From contig JBFMFR010000055.1 of assembly GCA_040752025.1 (NCBI GenBank), forward strand, positions 1-46,734: DNA of 46,734 nt, in the 5' to 3' direction. Every line of letters begins with the position of its first letter. The stretch's first letter is position 1. The DNA is from JBFMFR01 sp040752025 (GTDB lineage: Bacteria > Chloroflexota > Anaerolineae > Anaerolineales > UBA4823). This document shows positions 7,598-15,010 of the stretch, one piece after another. The position numbers and the translations under genes were made by a program. Below the pieces are notes generated by a model. It did not search any database. It had not been told where the DNA came from and saw only the letters and a list, made by a program, of their open reading frames with translations.

Positions 7598-8554
7598 ATG
7601 ATCTGGTTGTTGGTCTTCGTTTTGATTTTAGGCGGCGCAATTGCCCTCATCGTGGTTGGGCTGCGCGATAGCCAGGATACTGCCGACCCGATTCAGGAAC
7701 GCCTGGCAGAGTTTGCCGAGCGTGGTGAAACTGTCACACTGGAGCAAATCGAACTTTCTCAGCCGCTTTCCCAGCGCGTGATTATGCCTTTTGCTCGTAA
7801 GATGGGGGAATTCGCGCTGCGTTTCACCCCGCAAAATGCCTTGCAGGCTACATCGAAGAAGCTCGAACTGGCTGGTAACCCGCGCTGGTTGGACCCTACA
7901 GTGTTCTGGGGACTGCGATTCATCCTGGCGATTGCTCTGATTGTTTTGTTATTGGTGGTTTTCAATGCCAGTAAACTCAATTGGACCTGGGGCAGAAAGC
8001 TGATGATTGTCGCTTTGTTGGGTGGCTTCGGGTTTTATATCCCCGAAATGTTGGTAAATAGCATCATCCAACGCCGCCAGAAATCAATTCGCAAATCGAT
8101 GCCAGATGCTCTGGACCTGCTGACGATCTGCGTCGAAGCAGGCCTGGGGTTCGACAGCGCTATGTCGAGAGTTCATGAGAAATGGGATAATGAACTTTCG
8201 CTGGCCTTTGGACGAGTCATCCGAGAGGTACAGTTGGGCAAGTTGCGCAGGGAGGCCCTGCGCGATATGGCGGACCGGATCGGCATCCCGGAAATGACCA
8301 GTTTCGTTGCTGCGATTATCCAAAGCGAACAGTTGGGCGTGAGTATGGCCAAAGTGCTGCGCATCCAATCTGACCAGATGCGCGTCAAGCGCCGGCAGCG
8401 GGCTGAAGAAGAAGCCCATAAGGCGCCAATTAAAATGCTGATCCCAATGACGTTGTTGATTTTCCCCACGATTTGTATTGTGTTGATGACGCCAGCAGCT
8501 TTCCGCCTGGTCACATCGTCGCTGGCTCCTATGTTTGGCCTTGGAGGCGGCTAA
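7598..8554 (+). CDS. tadC: Flp pilus inner-membrane platform protein TadC (T2SSF domain)
   Basis: 318 residues. N-terminal membrane helix (about 2-22), a helix pair around 105-155, a T2SSF domain containing MPDALDLLTICVEAGLGFDS from residue 168 and EQLGVSMAKVLRIQSDQMR, and a C-terminal helix. This matches TadC and it directly follows its partner TadB. TGGAGG (7585-7590) precedes ATG 7598. It ends the recognisable pilus operon: no TadE/F pseudopilin, prepilin peptidase (TadV/CpaA) or secretin (CpaC/RcpA) follows, so these must be elsewhere or, for the secretin, absent. Confidence 0.92.
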   Translation: MIWLLVFVLILGGAIALIVVGLRDSQDTADPIQERLAEFAERGETVTLEQIELSQPLSQRVIMPFARKMGEFALRFTPQNALQATSKKLELAGNPRWLDPTVFWGLRFILAIALIVLLLVVFNASKLNWTWGRKLMIVALLGGFGFYIPEMLVNSIIQRRQKSIRKSMPDALDLLTICVEAGLGFDSAMSRVHEKWDNELSLAFGRVIREVQLGKLRREALRDMADRIGIPEMTSFVAAIIQSEQLGVSMAKVLRIQSDQMRVKRRQRAEEEAHKAPIKMLIPMTLLIFPTICIVLMTPAAFRLVTSSLAPMFGLGGG

Positions 8555-8630
8555 TCGGGAAGTTTGATCTGTTTGCTTGCTCGGGCAACGTTTCTTTCAT
8601 CAGCCTGCGCATCTGAGAGGTGTAGCCTCT

Positions 8631-9407
8631 GTGCCGGGAATAAAAAATCGACCGGTGTACCGTTTGTATCAAATGGCCTGGGCTGGTTTGGATTGGCTGT
8701 ACCCGCCACGTTGTGGTGGGTGTGGCAGGGCGGGTTCGCGTTGGTGCCCAGATTGCGAAGAGTCGATTCGCCTGCTCCCGAAAAATATTTGTAACCTTTG
8801 TGGACAGCCCTATGATGGGCCAGAAGTGTGTGCGGACTGCCAGGCATCTCCGCCCAGGTATTCCGGTTTGCGCTCATGGGCGAGTTTCGATGGGGCTTTG
8901 CGCCAGGCACTACACTGCCTGAAATACAAGGGTGATGTTTCGTTGGGGGAGATATTAGCCCGTCCCCTGATCAGGTTGTTGCAAGAACTGGGTTGGGCTG
9001 TAGATTTGGTTGTTCCGGTGCCAATTGGGGTTGCTAGACGGGCTGAGCGCGGATATAATCAGGCGGCTTTGCTGGCGTTTCCGGTCGCGCTGGGTTGCGG
9101 TCTGTCTTATCAGGCGGGTGCGCTTCGCAAAGTGCGCGAAACTCTTTCGCAGGTTGGCTTAGGGGCGGCTCAACGGTACGAGAATGTGTCTGGGGCATTC
9201 CAGGCCAATCAACGCTGGGTGATCGACCGGTCGATTTTGGTAGTGGACGATGTAACTACCAGCGGGGCAACTATGCATGCCTGTACAAATGCACTGTTGC
9301 AGGTTGGTGCAAAACAAGTCTACGGATTGACGTTGGCACGTGCTGGACTGGACTTCAACCCGGCTGAAATGTGGAGCCGGGCGCGTGCTGGCGTGAGTAT
9401 ATTCTAG
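8631..9407 (+). CDS. comF: ComF-family phosphoribosyltransferase-like protein
   Basis: 258 residues. An N-terminal zinc ribbon begins at C28-x2-C31 (CGGCG) and includes WCPDC, CNLCG and CADC. The C-terminal half is a type I phosphoribosyltransferase fold with PVPIGVARRAERGYNQAALL and the PRPP loop ILVVDDVTTSGAT (D206/D207). In naturally transformable bacteria ComF helps DNA uptake in the cytoplasm; otherwise its role is uncertain. GTG at 8631 follows GAGAGG (8615-8620), but ATG at 8673, giving a start MAWAGLDWLYPPRC typical of the family, is also plausible. No other competence gene is next to it. Confidence 0.85.
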   Translation: MPGIKNRPVYRLYQMAWAGLDWLYPPRCGGCGRAGSRWCPDCEESIRLLPKNICNLCGQPYDGPEVCADCQASPPRYSGLRSWASFDGALRQALHCLKYKGDVSLGEILARPLIRLLQELGWAVDLVVPVPIGVARRAERGYNQAALLAFPVALGCGLSYQAGALRKVRETLSQVGLGAAQRYENVSGAFQANQRWVIDRSILVVDDVTTSGATMHACTNALLQVGAKQVYGLTLARAGLDFNPAEMWSRARAGVSIF

Positions 9408-9493
9408 CGGCCTCAAGCGAGGCACAAACCCGATCTGTGGTAGATGAAAGTTACCACCGGTCAGGGTAAAATCCAACAAACCAGGAGGTACAT

Positions 9494-10063
9494 ATGGCTT
9501 TGGAAGTAGATATTTACGGTCGTAGCATGGAGGTGACGGATCGCATCAAAGATTATGTCACCAAGAAAGTATCGAAGTTAGACCGCTACCTTCCGGAAAT
9601 TGAAGAGGCGCGGGTGGATCTGGCTTATGTCAAGTCGGCGCGCAGTGCAGGGGATCGCCAGGTAGCCCAAATCACGGTCCGTGGGAAGGGTTTTATCTTG
9701 CGTTCTGAGGAGCGATCAGATGATGTTTTTGCCGCATTAGATACAGCCCTCGAGAGGATGCAGCGCCGGATTGAACGCTATAAGGGCAAACGCTATCGCG
9801 GGCGTGGGGATGGCCGTCCGGCTGTTGAGTTGGTGATGCCTCCGGAGGAGGAAGAAGAGGAAAGCGGAGAACTCGGTCCTGTGATCGCCCGGCGCAAGCG
9901 CTTCTTGTTGACGCCGATGGATGAGATCGAAGCCCTGGAGCAAATGAGTATGCTGGGGCACGAGAACTTCTTCATCTTCTTCAACGCTAATACCAATGCA
10001 GTTAACGTGCTTTATCGCAGGCGTGATGGTTCTTACGGCTTGATCGAACCGGAAGTCGGCTAG
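9494..10063 (+). CDS. hpf: Ribosome hibernation promoting factor, long form
   Basis: 189 residues. The N-terminal domain (about 1-105) is the YfiA/HPF fold, with IYGRSMEVTDRIKDYVTKKV and a basic end (RRIERYKGKRYRGRG). A Glu-rich linker leads to the C-terminal dimerisation domain (about 130-189): RRKRFLLTPMDEIEALEQM and ENFFIFFNANTNAVNVLYRR, typical of long HPF. Such proteins bind the 30S decoding region and drive 100S dimer formation in stationary phase. AGGAGG (9483-9488) precedes ATG 9494. A terminator follows at 10100, so it is probably the end of its transcript. Confidence 0.95.
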   Translation: MALEVDIYGRSMEVTDRIKDYVTKKVSKLDRYLPEIEEARVDLAYVKSARSAGDRQVAQITVRGKGFILRSEERSDDVFAALDTALERMQRRIERYKGKRYRGRGDGRPAVELVMPPEEEEEESGELGPVIARRKRFLLTPMDEIEALEQMSMLGHENFFIFFNANTNAVNVLYRRRDGSYGLIEPEVG

Positions 10064-10099
10064 AAAGTAACCTGATCGCTGGGAATAGATCGTTCCGAG

Positions 10100-10134
10100 G
10101 AAGAGGCGAAGGGAATCCCCTCGCCTCTTCTTTG
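10100..10134 (+). terminator. Rho-independent terminator after hpf
   Basis: Perfect 10-bp stem GAAGAGGCGA (10100-10109) / TCGCCTCTTC (10121-10130), with a loop that can pair further (GGG/CCC), followed by TTTGCTT. It lies between two convergent genes; the T run favours the plus strand. Confidence 0.8.
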
Positions 10135-10138
10135 CTTA

Positions 10139-10345
10139 TCAAGATACTTTGTGTATGGGTCGGCACGTAGCGTGCATATAATGGAAATCGCCACGTGGAG
10201 GGACCAATTCCAGGACTTCGACTACTTCGTATTCCTGGTTGCGAAGTTTGATCAAGTCACCTGCTCGAGGCGGGGTTTCCTGATTGGTGATCGAGCCCGG
10301 ATCATCATCACCGATAATTACGTAACTGACTTTGTATACAGGCAT
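10139..10345 (-). CDS. Small conserved-looking protein of unknown function
   Basis: 68 residues, start ATG at 10345 with AGGTG placed 5 bases upstream. The sequence has an acidic segment (IIGDDDPGSI), then AGDLIKLRNQEYEVVEVLEL, a beta-rich pattern that could be a small SH3/KOW-like barrel, and ends with CRPIHKVS. It starts 8 bases after the stop of the cNMP-binding gene on the same strand, with its ribosome-binding site overlapping that stop, so the two are co-transcribed and probably translationally coupled. A longer frame beginning at 10450 would overlap the upstream gene heavily and is not preferred. I do not recognise the family. Confidence 0.6.
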   Translation of the reverse strand: MPVYKVSYVIIGDDDPGSITNQETPPRAGDLIKLRNQEYEVVEVLELVPPRGDFHYMHATCRPIHKVS

Positions 10346-10353
10346 AAAAGCAC

Positions 10354-10797
10354 CTAACGTTCGCTCAGGTTGCGATGGCGCAACTTGAATGATAAATCGG
10401 CTGCCAGATTGCGCATGACGATATAACCGATGTTGGTATTGCTTTGGCACAATGCTTCGAAATCTTGTCTTTGGATCACCTGCACCACGGTTGGATCAGA
10501 AGCGGCGCGTACCGAAGCAGACCGCCTCCCTTGATCCAACAATGCCATCTCTCCGATGATTTGTCCGCTTCCGAGACAGACGACCACCCTGGCTGTTGAC
10601 GTCGAGCGTTCGCCAAGCAGCACCTCGACAAAGCCTTCCGTAATGATATATAACTCGGTACCAAAATCGCCTTCCTGGGCAATGATATCCCCATTCATGA
10701 AGCGTTTCTCGGTACATATTCCTGCAACCTGTTCCAGTTCTACCTGGCTCAGGCCTTCGAACAAATCTACACTGTTTAGTATCTGCCTCAATTCCAT
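10354..10797 (-). CDS. Stand-alone cyclic-nucleotide-binding domain protein
   Basis: 147 residues, essentially one Crp-type cNMP-binding beta barrel plus its terminal helices. The phosphate-binding cassette reads GEMALLDQGRRSASVRA, with G82, E83 and R91/R92 followed by S-A, the arrangement that contacts cyclic nucleotide in Crp. There is no helix-turn-helix after the barrel, so it is not a Crp-like transcription factor by itself; it may act through a partner such as the small protein encoded just downstream. GGAGGT lies a few bases before ATG 10797. A good promoter stands at 10832-10860. Confidence 0.85.
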   Translation of the reverse strand: MELRQILNSVDLFEGLSQVELEQVAGICTEKRFMNGDIIAQEGDFGTELYIITEGFVEVLLGERSTSTARVVVCLGSGQIIGEMALLDQGRRSASVRAASDPTVVQVIQRQDFEALCQSNTNIGYIVMRNLAADLSFKLRHRNLSER

Positions 10798-10831
10798 ATG
10801 GATACCTCCGCATCAGGGGTGATCTTATCTT

Positions 10832-10860
10832 ATTTTAGCGTTAATTCGATAGGATAGCAA
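10832..10860 (-). promoter_or_regulatory. Promoter of the cNMP-binding protein gene
   Basis: On the minus strand: TTGCTA (10860-10855), 17-base spacer, TAAAAT (10837-10832). It is divergent from the folE promoter. Confidence 0.6.
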
Positions 10861-10888
10861 TAAGTGTATGGGAATTTCTCCTGGCGCG

Positions 10889-10917
10889 TTGACTTCTCAG
10901 AATAATCAGGTTAAACT
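10889..10917 (+). promoter_or_regulatory. Promoter of folE
   Basis: TTGACT at 10889-10894, a 17-base spacer and TAAACT at 10912-10917. The leader to folE would be about 60 bases. Confidence 0.6.
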
Positions 10918-10985
10918 TCCTCCCTGACATCGCAAGAGCTGTAATGCCTGTTTTGCGAAACGAAAACTAAGTCTTCGAGGAAAAT

Positions 10986-11618
10986 ATGGAAAAATTAGAC
11001 AACTCAGTGTACAAGCTAGCTGAGTTGCTGCCGGGCGATTCGATCGATTATCCGGCAGTTGAAACTGCAATGCGAGAGCTTCTACAGGCAATTGGTGAAG
11101 ATCCAAATCGGGAAGGTCTGAAGAGCACACCTGACCGGGTTGCCAGGATGTATGGCGAGTTATTGGACGGCTACCGGCAGGATCCCGTGGCTTTATTGAA
11201 CGGAGCTTTGTTCGAAGAGTCTTATGACGAGATGGTGATCGTACGGGATATTGAGTTCTACAGTTTGTGTGAACATCACCTGCTTCCTTTTTTGGGGCGC
11301 GCCCATGTGGCCTATTTCCCACGCGGTAGGGTGGTGGGCCTATCCAAAATCCCGCGCATCGTCGATATGTTTGCCCGTCGTTTGCAGGTGCAGGAGCGTA
11401 TGACGCGGCAGATCGCGGATTTCTTGCAGGGGCTGCTGCATCCCTGGGGGGTGGCCGTTGTGATCGAGGGGCTTCACCTGTGCGCTACCATGCGCGGCGT
11501 GAAGAAACACGATGCACGTATGACCACTTCTGCCATGCTGGGCGCTTTTCGCAACAGCCCGGCAACGCGGCAGGAGTTCCTGGAAAATATCTCGCGCGGT
11601 TCGCCGCAGATGCTCTAA
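10986..11618 (+). CDS. folE: GTP cyclohydrolase I
   Basis: 210 residues. It converts GTP to 7,8-dihydroneopterin triphosphate, the first step of folate (and tetrahydropterin) synthesis. The zinc ligands are visible as C95 and H98 in SLCEHHLLPF and C166 in HLCATMRG; other signatures are GRVVGLSKIPRIVDMFARRLQVQER and GVKKHDARMTT. The N-terminal helical region contains NREGLKSTPDRVARMY, usual for the family. Cytoplasmic homodecamer in known members. It converges on folB, with 3 bases between the stops, so two folate genes face each other. Confidence 0.97.
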   Translation: MEKLDNSVYKLAELLPGDSIDYPAVETAMRELLQAIGEDPNREGLKSTPDRVARMYGELLDGYRQDPVALLNGALFEESYDEMVIVRDIEFYSLCEHHLLPFLGRAHVAYFPRGRVVGLSKIPRIVDMFARRLQVQERMTRQIADFLQGLLHPWGVAVVIEGLHLCATMRGVKKHDARMTTSAMLGAFRNSPATRQEFLENISRGSPQML

Positions 11619-11621
11619 AAA

Positions 11622-11975
11622 TTACTCATTTTGGCGTTCAATTTCTACGCCTACTGAGCGGGTAAATCGTACTGCACCGGGCTTTTCGACGCGCAGGCGC
11701 ACTCGTTGTACTCCAGGTGTGGCCAGGCAGGCTTCAGCCAGGTCTGCGGCCAGGGCTTCAACTGTGCGCCTGCGGTTGTTTTCGGCAAGCGCCTGTACTT
11801 TGCGGGCTACCTCGTGGTAATCCACACTGTCTTCGATGCGGTCGCTCCTACCGGCCTGGCGCAGGTCGGTGAATAAGGTGATGTTGATCAGGATATCTTG
11901 CGGCTCCTGGCGTTCGTGATCGTAAACCCCAATAATGCCTCGTGCTACCAGATCGGTGATAAAAACCTGATCCAT
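11622..11975 (-). CDS. folB: Dihydroneopterin aldolase
   Basis: 117 residues, the usual FolB length. It splits 7,8-dihydroneopterin into 6-hydroxymethyl-dihydropterin and glycolaldehyde in folate synthesis. Family features include IGVYDHERQEPQDILINITL at 14-33, the SVDYHEV segment, TVEALAADLAE with the substrate-binding Glu, and VRLRVEKPGAVRFTRSVGVEI near the end, whose Lys is the expected catalytic residue. It is the last gene of a minus-strand run and follows the DUF302 gene by 12 bases. Confidence 0.92.
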   Translation of the reverse strand: MDQVFITDLVARGIIGVYDHERQEPQDILINITLFTDLRQAGRSDRIEDSVDYHEVARKVQALAENNRRRTVEALAADLAEACLATPGVQRVRLRVEKPGAVRFTRSVGVEIERQNE

Positions 11976-11987
11976 GTGCGACTCTTT

Positions 11988-12392
11988 TCAGGCAAGCGCC
12001 TGGGCGACGCGTTCCAGGCGCGCGCGCGCTGCTTCAGCTACCTGGCGCAATTCTGGATTGTCACCCAGGCTGCCTACTTGCATCATTACTTCGGGATTGG
12101 CGACGCGTACAATGGAGCCGCCCTGCAGGTCAGATTCAACCGTTACATTGCATGGCAGCATCAGCCCCACGCTGGCATCCGCAGATAGGGCCTGGTGAGC
12201 TAAAGGCGGGTTGCAAGCGCCCAGGATGGCATAAGGGCGAAAATCCTGGCCCAGCTTCTCTTTCAGGGTGGCTTTTACATCGATGCGGGTCAGCACACCA
12301 AAGCCCTCGCTTTTCAGGGCTGCGGTCACTTTTTCGATGGCTTCCTCATAAGGTAGATTCAGGTGGATTTCAAATCCAAGTTCCATGGTCAT
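11988..12392 (-). CDS. DUF302 family protein
   Basis: 134 residues. The pattern GFEIHLNLPYEEAIEKVTAA, LKSEGFGVLTRIDVKATLKE, RPYAILGACNPPLAHQAL and VGLMLPCNVTV matches the DUF302 fold, a small alpha/beta domain of unknown biochemistry. The Cys residues in GACNPP and LPCNV are conserved in many members. The start ATG at 12392 has GGAGG 8 bases upstream; an upstream start would lose this site. It precedes folB by 12 bases and follows the lgt-like gene by 65 bases on the same strand. No export signal is seen. Confidence 0.85.
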   Translation of the reverse strand: MTMELGFEIHLNLPYEEAIEKVTAALKSEGFGVLTRIDVKATLKEKLGQDFRPYAILGACNPPLAHQALSADASVGLMLPCNVTVESDLQGGSIVRVANPEVMMQVGSLGDNPELRQVAEAARARLERVAQALA

Positions 12393-12457
12393 GCAATATT
12401 CCTCCACAATTTGATCTCGTAACAACTGTTAGATGGAGAAACACACGAAAGGTGGCA

Positions 12458-13210
12458 TTATCCAACCGGTTTTGGTGGGGCACTAAGGCGCTGTTTGTAC
12501 CGGATTGCCAGCAAGCACCCGGCCAGGATCAGCCAGGCAATGATCTGCGCGGCGCGAAATCCGCCCATCCAGAGCAGGCTATCGCCGCGGAAGGCCTCCA
12601 GCAGTAAGCGGGCTGCCGCGCTCATCGCAATCAATTGCAGGAAATATTCACCTTGAAAGGATGCACGCAGCCAGGATTGGCCAGGCCAGAGGATGAACAG
12701 GATCAGGCTGGCTGCCAGGGTTTCGTATATCTGGGTGGGATGGCGATGGGCTCCCCACAGCTCAATGCCCCAGGGCAGGCTGGTCGGCGCGCCGAAGGCC
12801 GCGCCTGAAGATAGATTGGACAGGGAGATGGCGATCATCGTACAGGCCAGGGCAGGGGTCAGGGCGTCCAGCGTTGACCAGAAAGGCAGATTTCTGCGCT
12901 GTCCGTAAATGATGGCAGCGATGGCTGCGGTGGTCGCGCCTTCGATCGGGTCCAGCAGCCCGGGATTGAGTGAAAACAGGCTGAGCAGGCTTTGAGAGAA
13001 GACATTTGGATAGCGTAATACGTAGTAAAGGCGGGCACCAACGATGGCCGAAAGCAAGGCGATCAAACTGAGGTTGTAGATATCCCTGGCGCTGATCTGG
13101 TGGCGGCGGGCGTGCAACTCAGCCAGGGTAAGGCCGAGCCACGCGCCGAGCAGAAGGATCAAACCCGGTAGTTGTATCGAAAGGGGGCCAATTCTCAATA
13201 TGGGCAGCAT
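12458..13210 (-). CDS. Divergent prolipoprotein diacylglyceryl transferase-like membrane protein
   Basis: 250 residues with about seven hydrophobic helices. The LGT family is indicated by GARLYYVL (58-65), PWGIELWGAHRHPTQIYE (146-163) and the overall length. Known Lgt transfers diacylglycerol to the lipobox Cys of prolipoproteins. However, the HGG segment is replaced by DPIEGATT (87-94), and the GR-x-x-NFxNGE signature is degenerate (ISLSNLSSGAAFG, 128-140): the Asn (N132) and last Gly remain, but the Arg is Ser129 and the Glu is Ala137. It may be a specialised or inactive paralogue. ATG overlaps the tlpA stop (TAATG), so translation is coupled. Confidence 0.8.
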   Translation of the reverse strand: MLPILRIGPLSIQLPGLILLLGAWLGLTLAELHARRHQISARDIYNLSLIALLSAIVGARLYYVLRYPNVFSQSLLSLFSLNPGLLDPIEGATTAAIAAIIYGQRRNLPFWSTLDALTPALACTMIAISLSNLSSGAAFGAPTSLPWGIELWGAHRHPTQIYETLAASLILFILWPGQSWLRASFQGEYFLQLIAMSAAARLLLEAFRGDSLLWMGGFRAAQIIAWLILAGCLLAIRYKQRLSAPPKPVG

Positions 13211-13764
13211 TACGGGCTCTCTATGTGCGTTTCTTCAATCAACTGCTGGATACGGATACGCAGGAGCGCTTCGGACATTGGCCCGCCAACGACAACTTCT
13301 CGGATGATGCCATGAGCATCGATGAAAAAAGAAGTGGGCAGGGCGCTGATCTGATATTGTTGCGCAACGCTTCCCTGTGAATCGAACAGGATGGGGAAAT
13401 CCAGACCAAGTTCTTGGGCAAAATCCAGAGCCGCAGTGGAACTGTCCTGGTTGGCGGCGTTGACTGCCAGGAGGGTGAAGCCTTGGGCCTTGTAATCCTG
13501 GTAGACGCGCAGCATGGCGGGCATTTCAGCCCGGCAAGGAGGACACCAACTGGCCCAGAGATTAACCAAGACGGGCCGGCCGCGCAAATCGCTCAGCGTG
13601 ATGGTTTCACCCGTGCTGCTTTCCAGGGTGAAATCCGGGGCCATGAAGCCGGTTTGGGGTGCAGGGATTTCGGCCAGCATGCTGCCTGGCGGCGCTTTGC
13701 TCAGCCAGATCCAGGCCGCCCCTGCCAACAGAATCAGGATTGTGCCAAGGGTAGAACGGTTCAT
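13210..13764 (-). CDS. TlpA/ResA-like membrane-anchored thiol-disulfide oxidoreductase
   Basis: 184 residues. An N-terminal membrane anchor (about 6-22) precedes a thioredoxin fold with the active site WCPPC (C74, C77) and the cis-Pro loop ISALPTSFFID. The segment APDFTLESSTGETITLSDLRG is typical of the AhpC/TSA-TlpA-ResA group. It should act outside the membrane, reducing disulfides or supplying reductant, for example to cytochrome or lipoprotein cysteines. It overlaps the lgt-like gene by one base. No Shine-Dalgarno sequence precedes ATG 13764 and the predicted start of transcription is only about 5 bases upstream, so the message may be leaderless. Confidence 0.9.
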   Translation of the reverse strand: MNRSTLGTILILLAGAAWIWLSKAPPGSMLAEIPAPQTGFMAPDFTLESSTGETITLSDLRGRPVLVNLWASWCPPCRAEMPAMLRVYQDYKAQGFTLLAVNAANQDSSTAALDFAQELGLDFPILFDSQGSVAQQYQISALPTSFFIDAHGIIREVVVGGPMSEALLRIRIQQLIEETHIESP

Positions 13765-13775
13765 AATGTGGCGTT

Positions 13776-13804
13776 AGTGTAAAGGCGAAAGCCCTGGCTG
13801 TCAA
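13776..13804 (-). promoter_or_regulatory. Promoter of the tlpA/lgt-like run
   Basis: On the minus strand: perfect TTGACA (13804-13799), 17-base spacer, TACACT (13781-13776). Transcription would start near 13769, only a few bases before ATG 13764. Confidence 0.65.
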
Positions 13805-13826
13805 GAAATTCTTACCTGGGCTTTGC

Positions 13827-13854
13827 TTGACAATGATTGTATCTCTGTTATGAT
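13827..13854 (+). promoter_or_regulatory. Promoter of the lipoprotein gene at 13914
   Basis: Perfect TTGACA at 13827-13832, 16-base spacer, TATGAT at 13849-13854. It is divergent from the tlpA promoter. Confidence 0.7.
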
Positions 13855-13913
13855 TTCTCTGGCGGTCGCTCCGGCTGCCAGGAGATATTGACCGGTTGAA
13901 GAGGTGTGATGGT

Positions 13914-14876
13914 ATGAAGGTCAATTTGAAGAGATGGTTGTATGTTCTGGTTTTGCCAGGGCTGTTGCTCGGATTGGCGTGTAATTTGCCTGTGACCATC
14001 CTGGCTGCCAGTACCGGTCAGCCCGAGGGAACGGCGGTGGGGCAGGTTTCGCCAAGCCCTAAACAAACCATGGACGAATATCCGGGGCCTGGAAGCGGCG
14101 GGGCTCAACCGCTGGTGGTATCGGAGACGCCGGTGATCGTCACGGCGACTATTCTTGGGGTTTATCCGGGCGTTGACACCACGGAAGCAGTCCCAACAAT
14201 TAGTTCCGAAACGCCTGCCAGCAGCACGCAAACACCCTTACCAACTGAGACCACACCGGTTGCAAGCGTTACGGTCAGCGTTACTGCTGCGTTGACTGAT
14301 ACACAATCTGCTGGTAGTGTGTACCCAGGGCCGGGCTCGCAAAGCCCTGGCTCTACGGCAACGCTTCCATCAGCTTCCCCAACGGCTTCATTGACCGCAG
14401 CCAGCGGTGATGCCAATATGTCAACACCCCAGCCAACCGCGACACCCTTACCCACGATTTCGCCCACGCTGACATCTACGGCCAGCCTGACGCCAACAAT
14501 CACGGCGACTCCCACGCGGACGCCTGTGCCCCTGCCACCCTGGGTGAGTTCTGAATTGCACGCTACAGATCCCGGCACTGTGAAATTGGCTTCGGGAAAG
14601 GTGCAACTGGTCGAGTTTTTCGCTTTCTGGGATGGCGCCAGTCTGGCTATGGCCCCGATCGTTCACGGCCTGGAAGCGCGCTATCAAGGTCAGGTAACTT
14701 TCATCTACCTGGACGTAGATGATCCGGGGACACTGGTTTTCCAGGATGCCTTGAACTATCGAGTGATGCCGCACTACTTTTTATTGGACGGGGCAGGTCA
14801 GGTGCTGTGGCAGGCGATGGGGTATGTAAGCGTGGATGTGTTCATCGAGCAAATCGATATGGCCCTGTCCAAGTAA
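13914..14876 (+). CDS. Lipoprotein with Ser/Thr/Pro stalk and redox-dead thioredoxin-like domain
   Basis: 320 residues. The signal peptide is lipoprotein type: basic start, hydrophobic core and LGLAC with the lipid-bearing Cys at 23. Residues about 30-220 are rich in S, T, P, G and A, likely an extended wall-spanning stalk, with YPGPGS occurring twice. Residues about 228-320 form a thioredoxin-like fold (VQLVEFFAFWDGAS, FIYLDVDD, ALNYRVMPHYFLLD), but the usual WCxxC is W239-D-G-A-S243, so no disulfide chemistry is expected; the cis-Pro (MPHYF) is kept. It may be a binding or scaffold domain. ATG 13914 follows GAGGTG (13901-13906). Confidence 0.8.
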   Translation: MKVNLKRWLYVLVLPGLLLGLACNLPVTILAASTGQPEGTAVGQVSPSPKQTMDEYPGPGSGGAQPLVVSETPVIVTATILGVYPGVDTTEAVPTISSETPASSTQTPLPTETTPVASVTVSVTAALTDTQSAGSVYPGPGSQSPGSTATLPSASPTASLTAASGDANMSTPQPTATPLPTISPTLTSTASLTPTITATPTRTPVPLPPWVSSELHATDPGTVKLASGKVQLVEFFAFWDGASLAMAPIVHGLEARYQGQVTFIYLDVDDPGTLVFQDALNYRVMPHYFLLDGAGQVLWQAMGYVSVDVFIEQIDMALSK

Positions 14877-14939
14877 CTACCTCGCGCAGGGAGGCATGAG
14901 AAAACACGCGGGGGGGACGATTCACGATGAATTTCTCTC

Positions 14940-14967
14940 TTGACAAAGTTGATAAAGATGGTACAAT
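14940..14967 (+). promoter_or_regulatory. Promoter of the copper operon
   Basis: Perfect TTGACA at 14940-14945, 16-base spacer, TACAAT at 14962-14967. Transcription should start near 14974, inside the putative CsoR operator. Confidence 0.75.
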
Positions 14968-14972
14968 ATAAA

Positions 14973-14997
14973 TACCCCACCCCCCTGGGGAGGGGTA
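14973..14997 (+). promoter_or_regulatory. Putative CsoR operator
   Basis: A 25-base imperfect palindrome begins TACCCC and ends GGGGTA, with C-rich and G-rich inner halves (CCCC...GGGG). Known CsoR operators are A/T-flanked C-tract/G-tract palindromes of this kind. It covers the predicted transcription start and lies 13 bases before csoR, fitting autorepression relieved by Cu(I). Confidence 0.7.
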
Positions 14998-15010
14998 GAG
15001 AGGTCTGGTA

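Noticed and set aside
9411..9424. Small hairpin GCCTC-AAGC-GAGGC after comF
   Set aside because: Only a 5-bp stem and no T run; not enough for a terminator.
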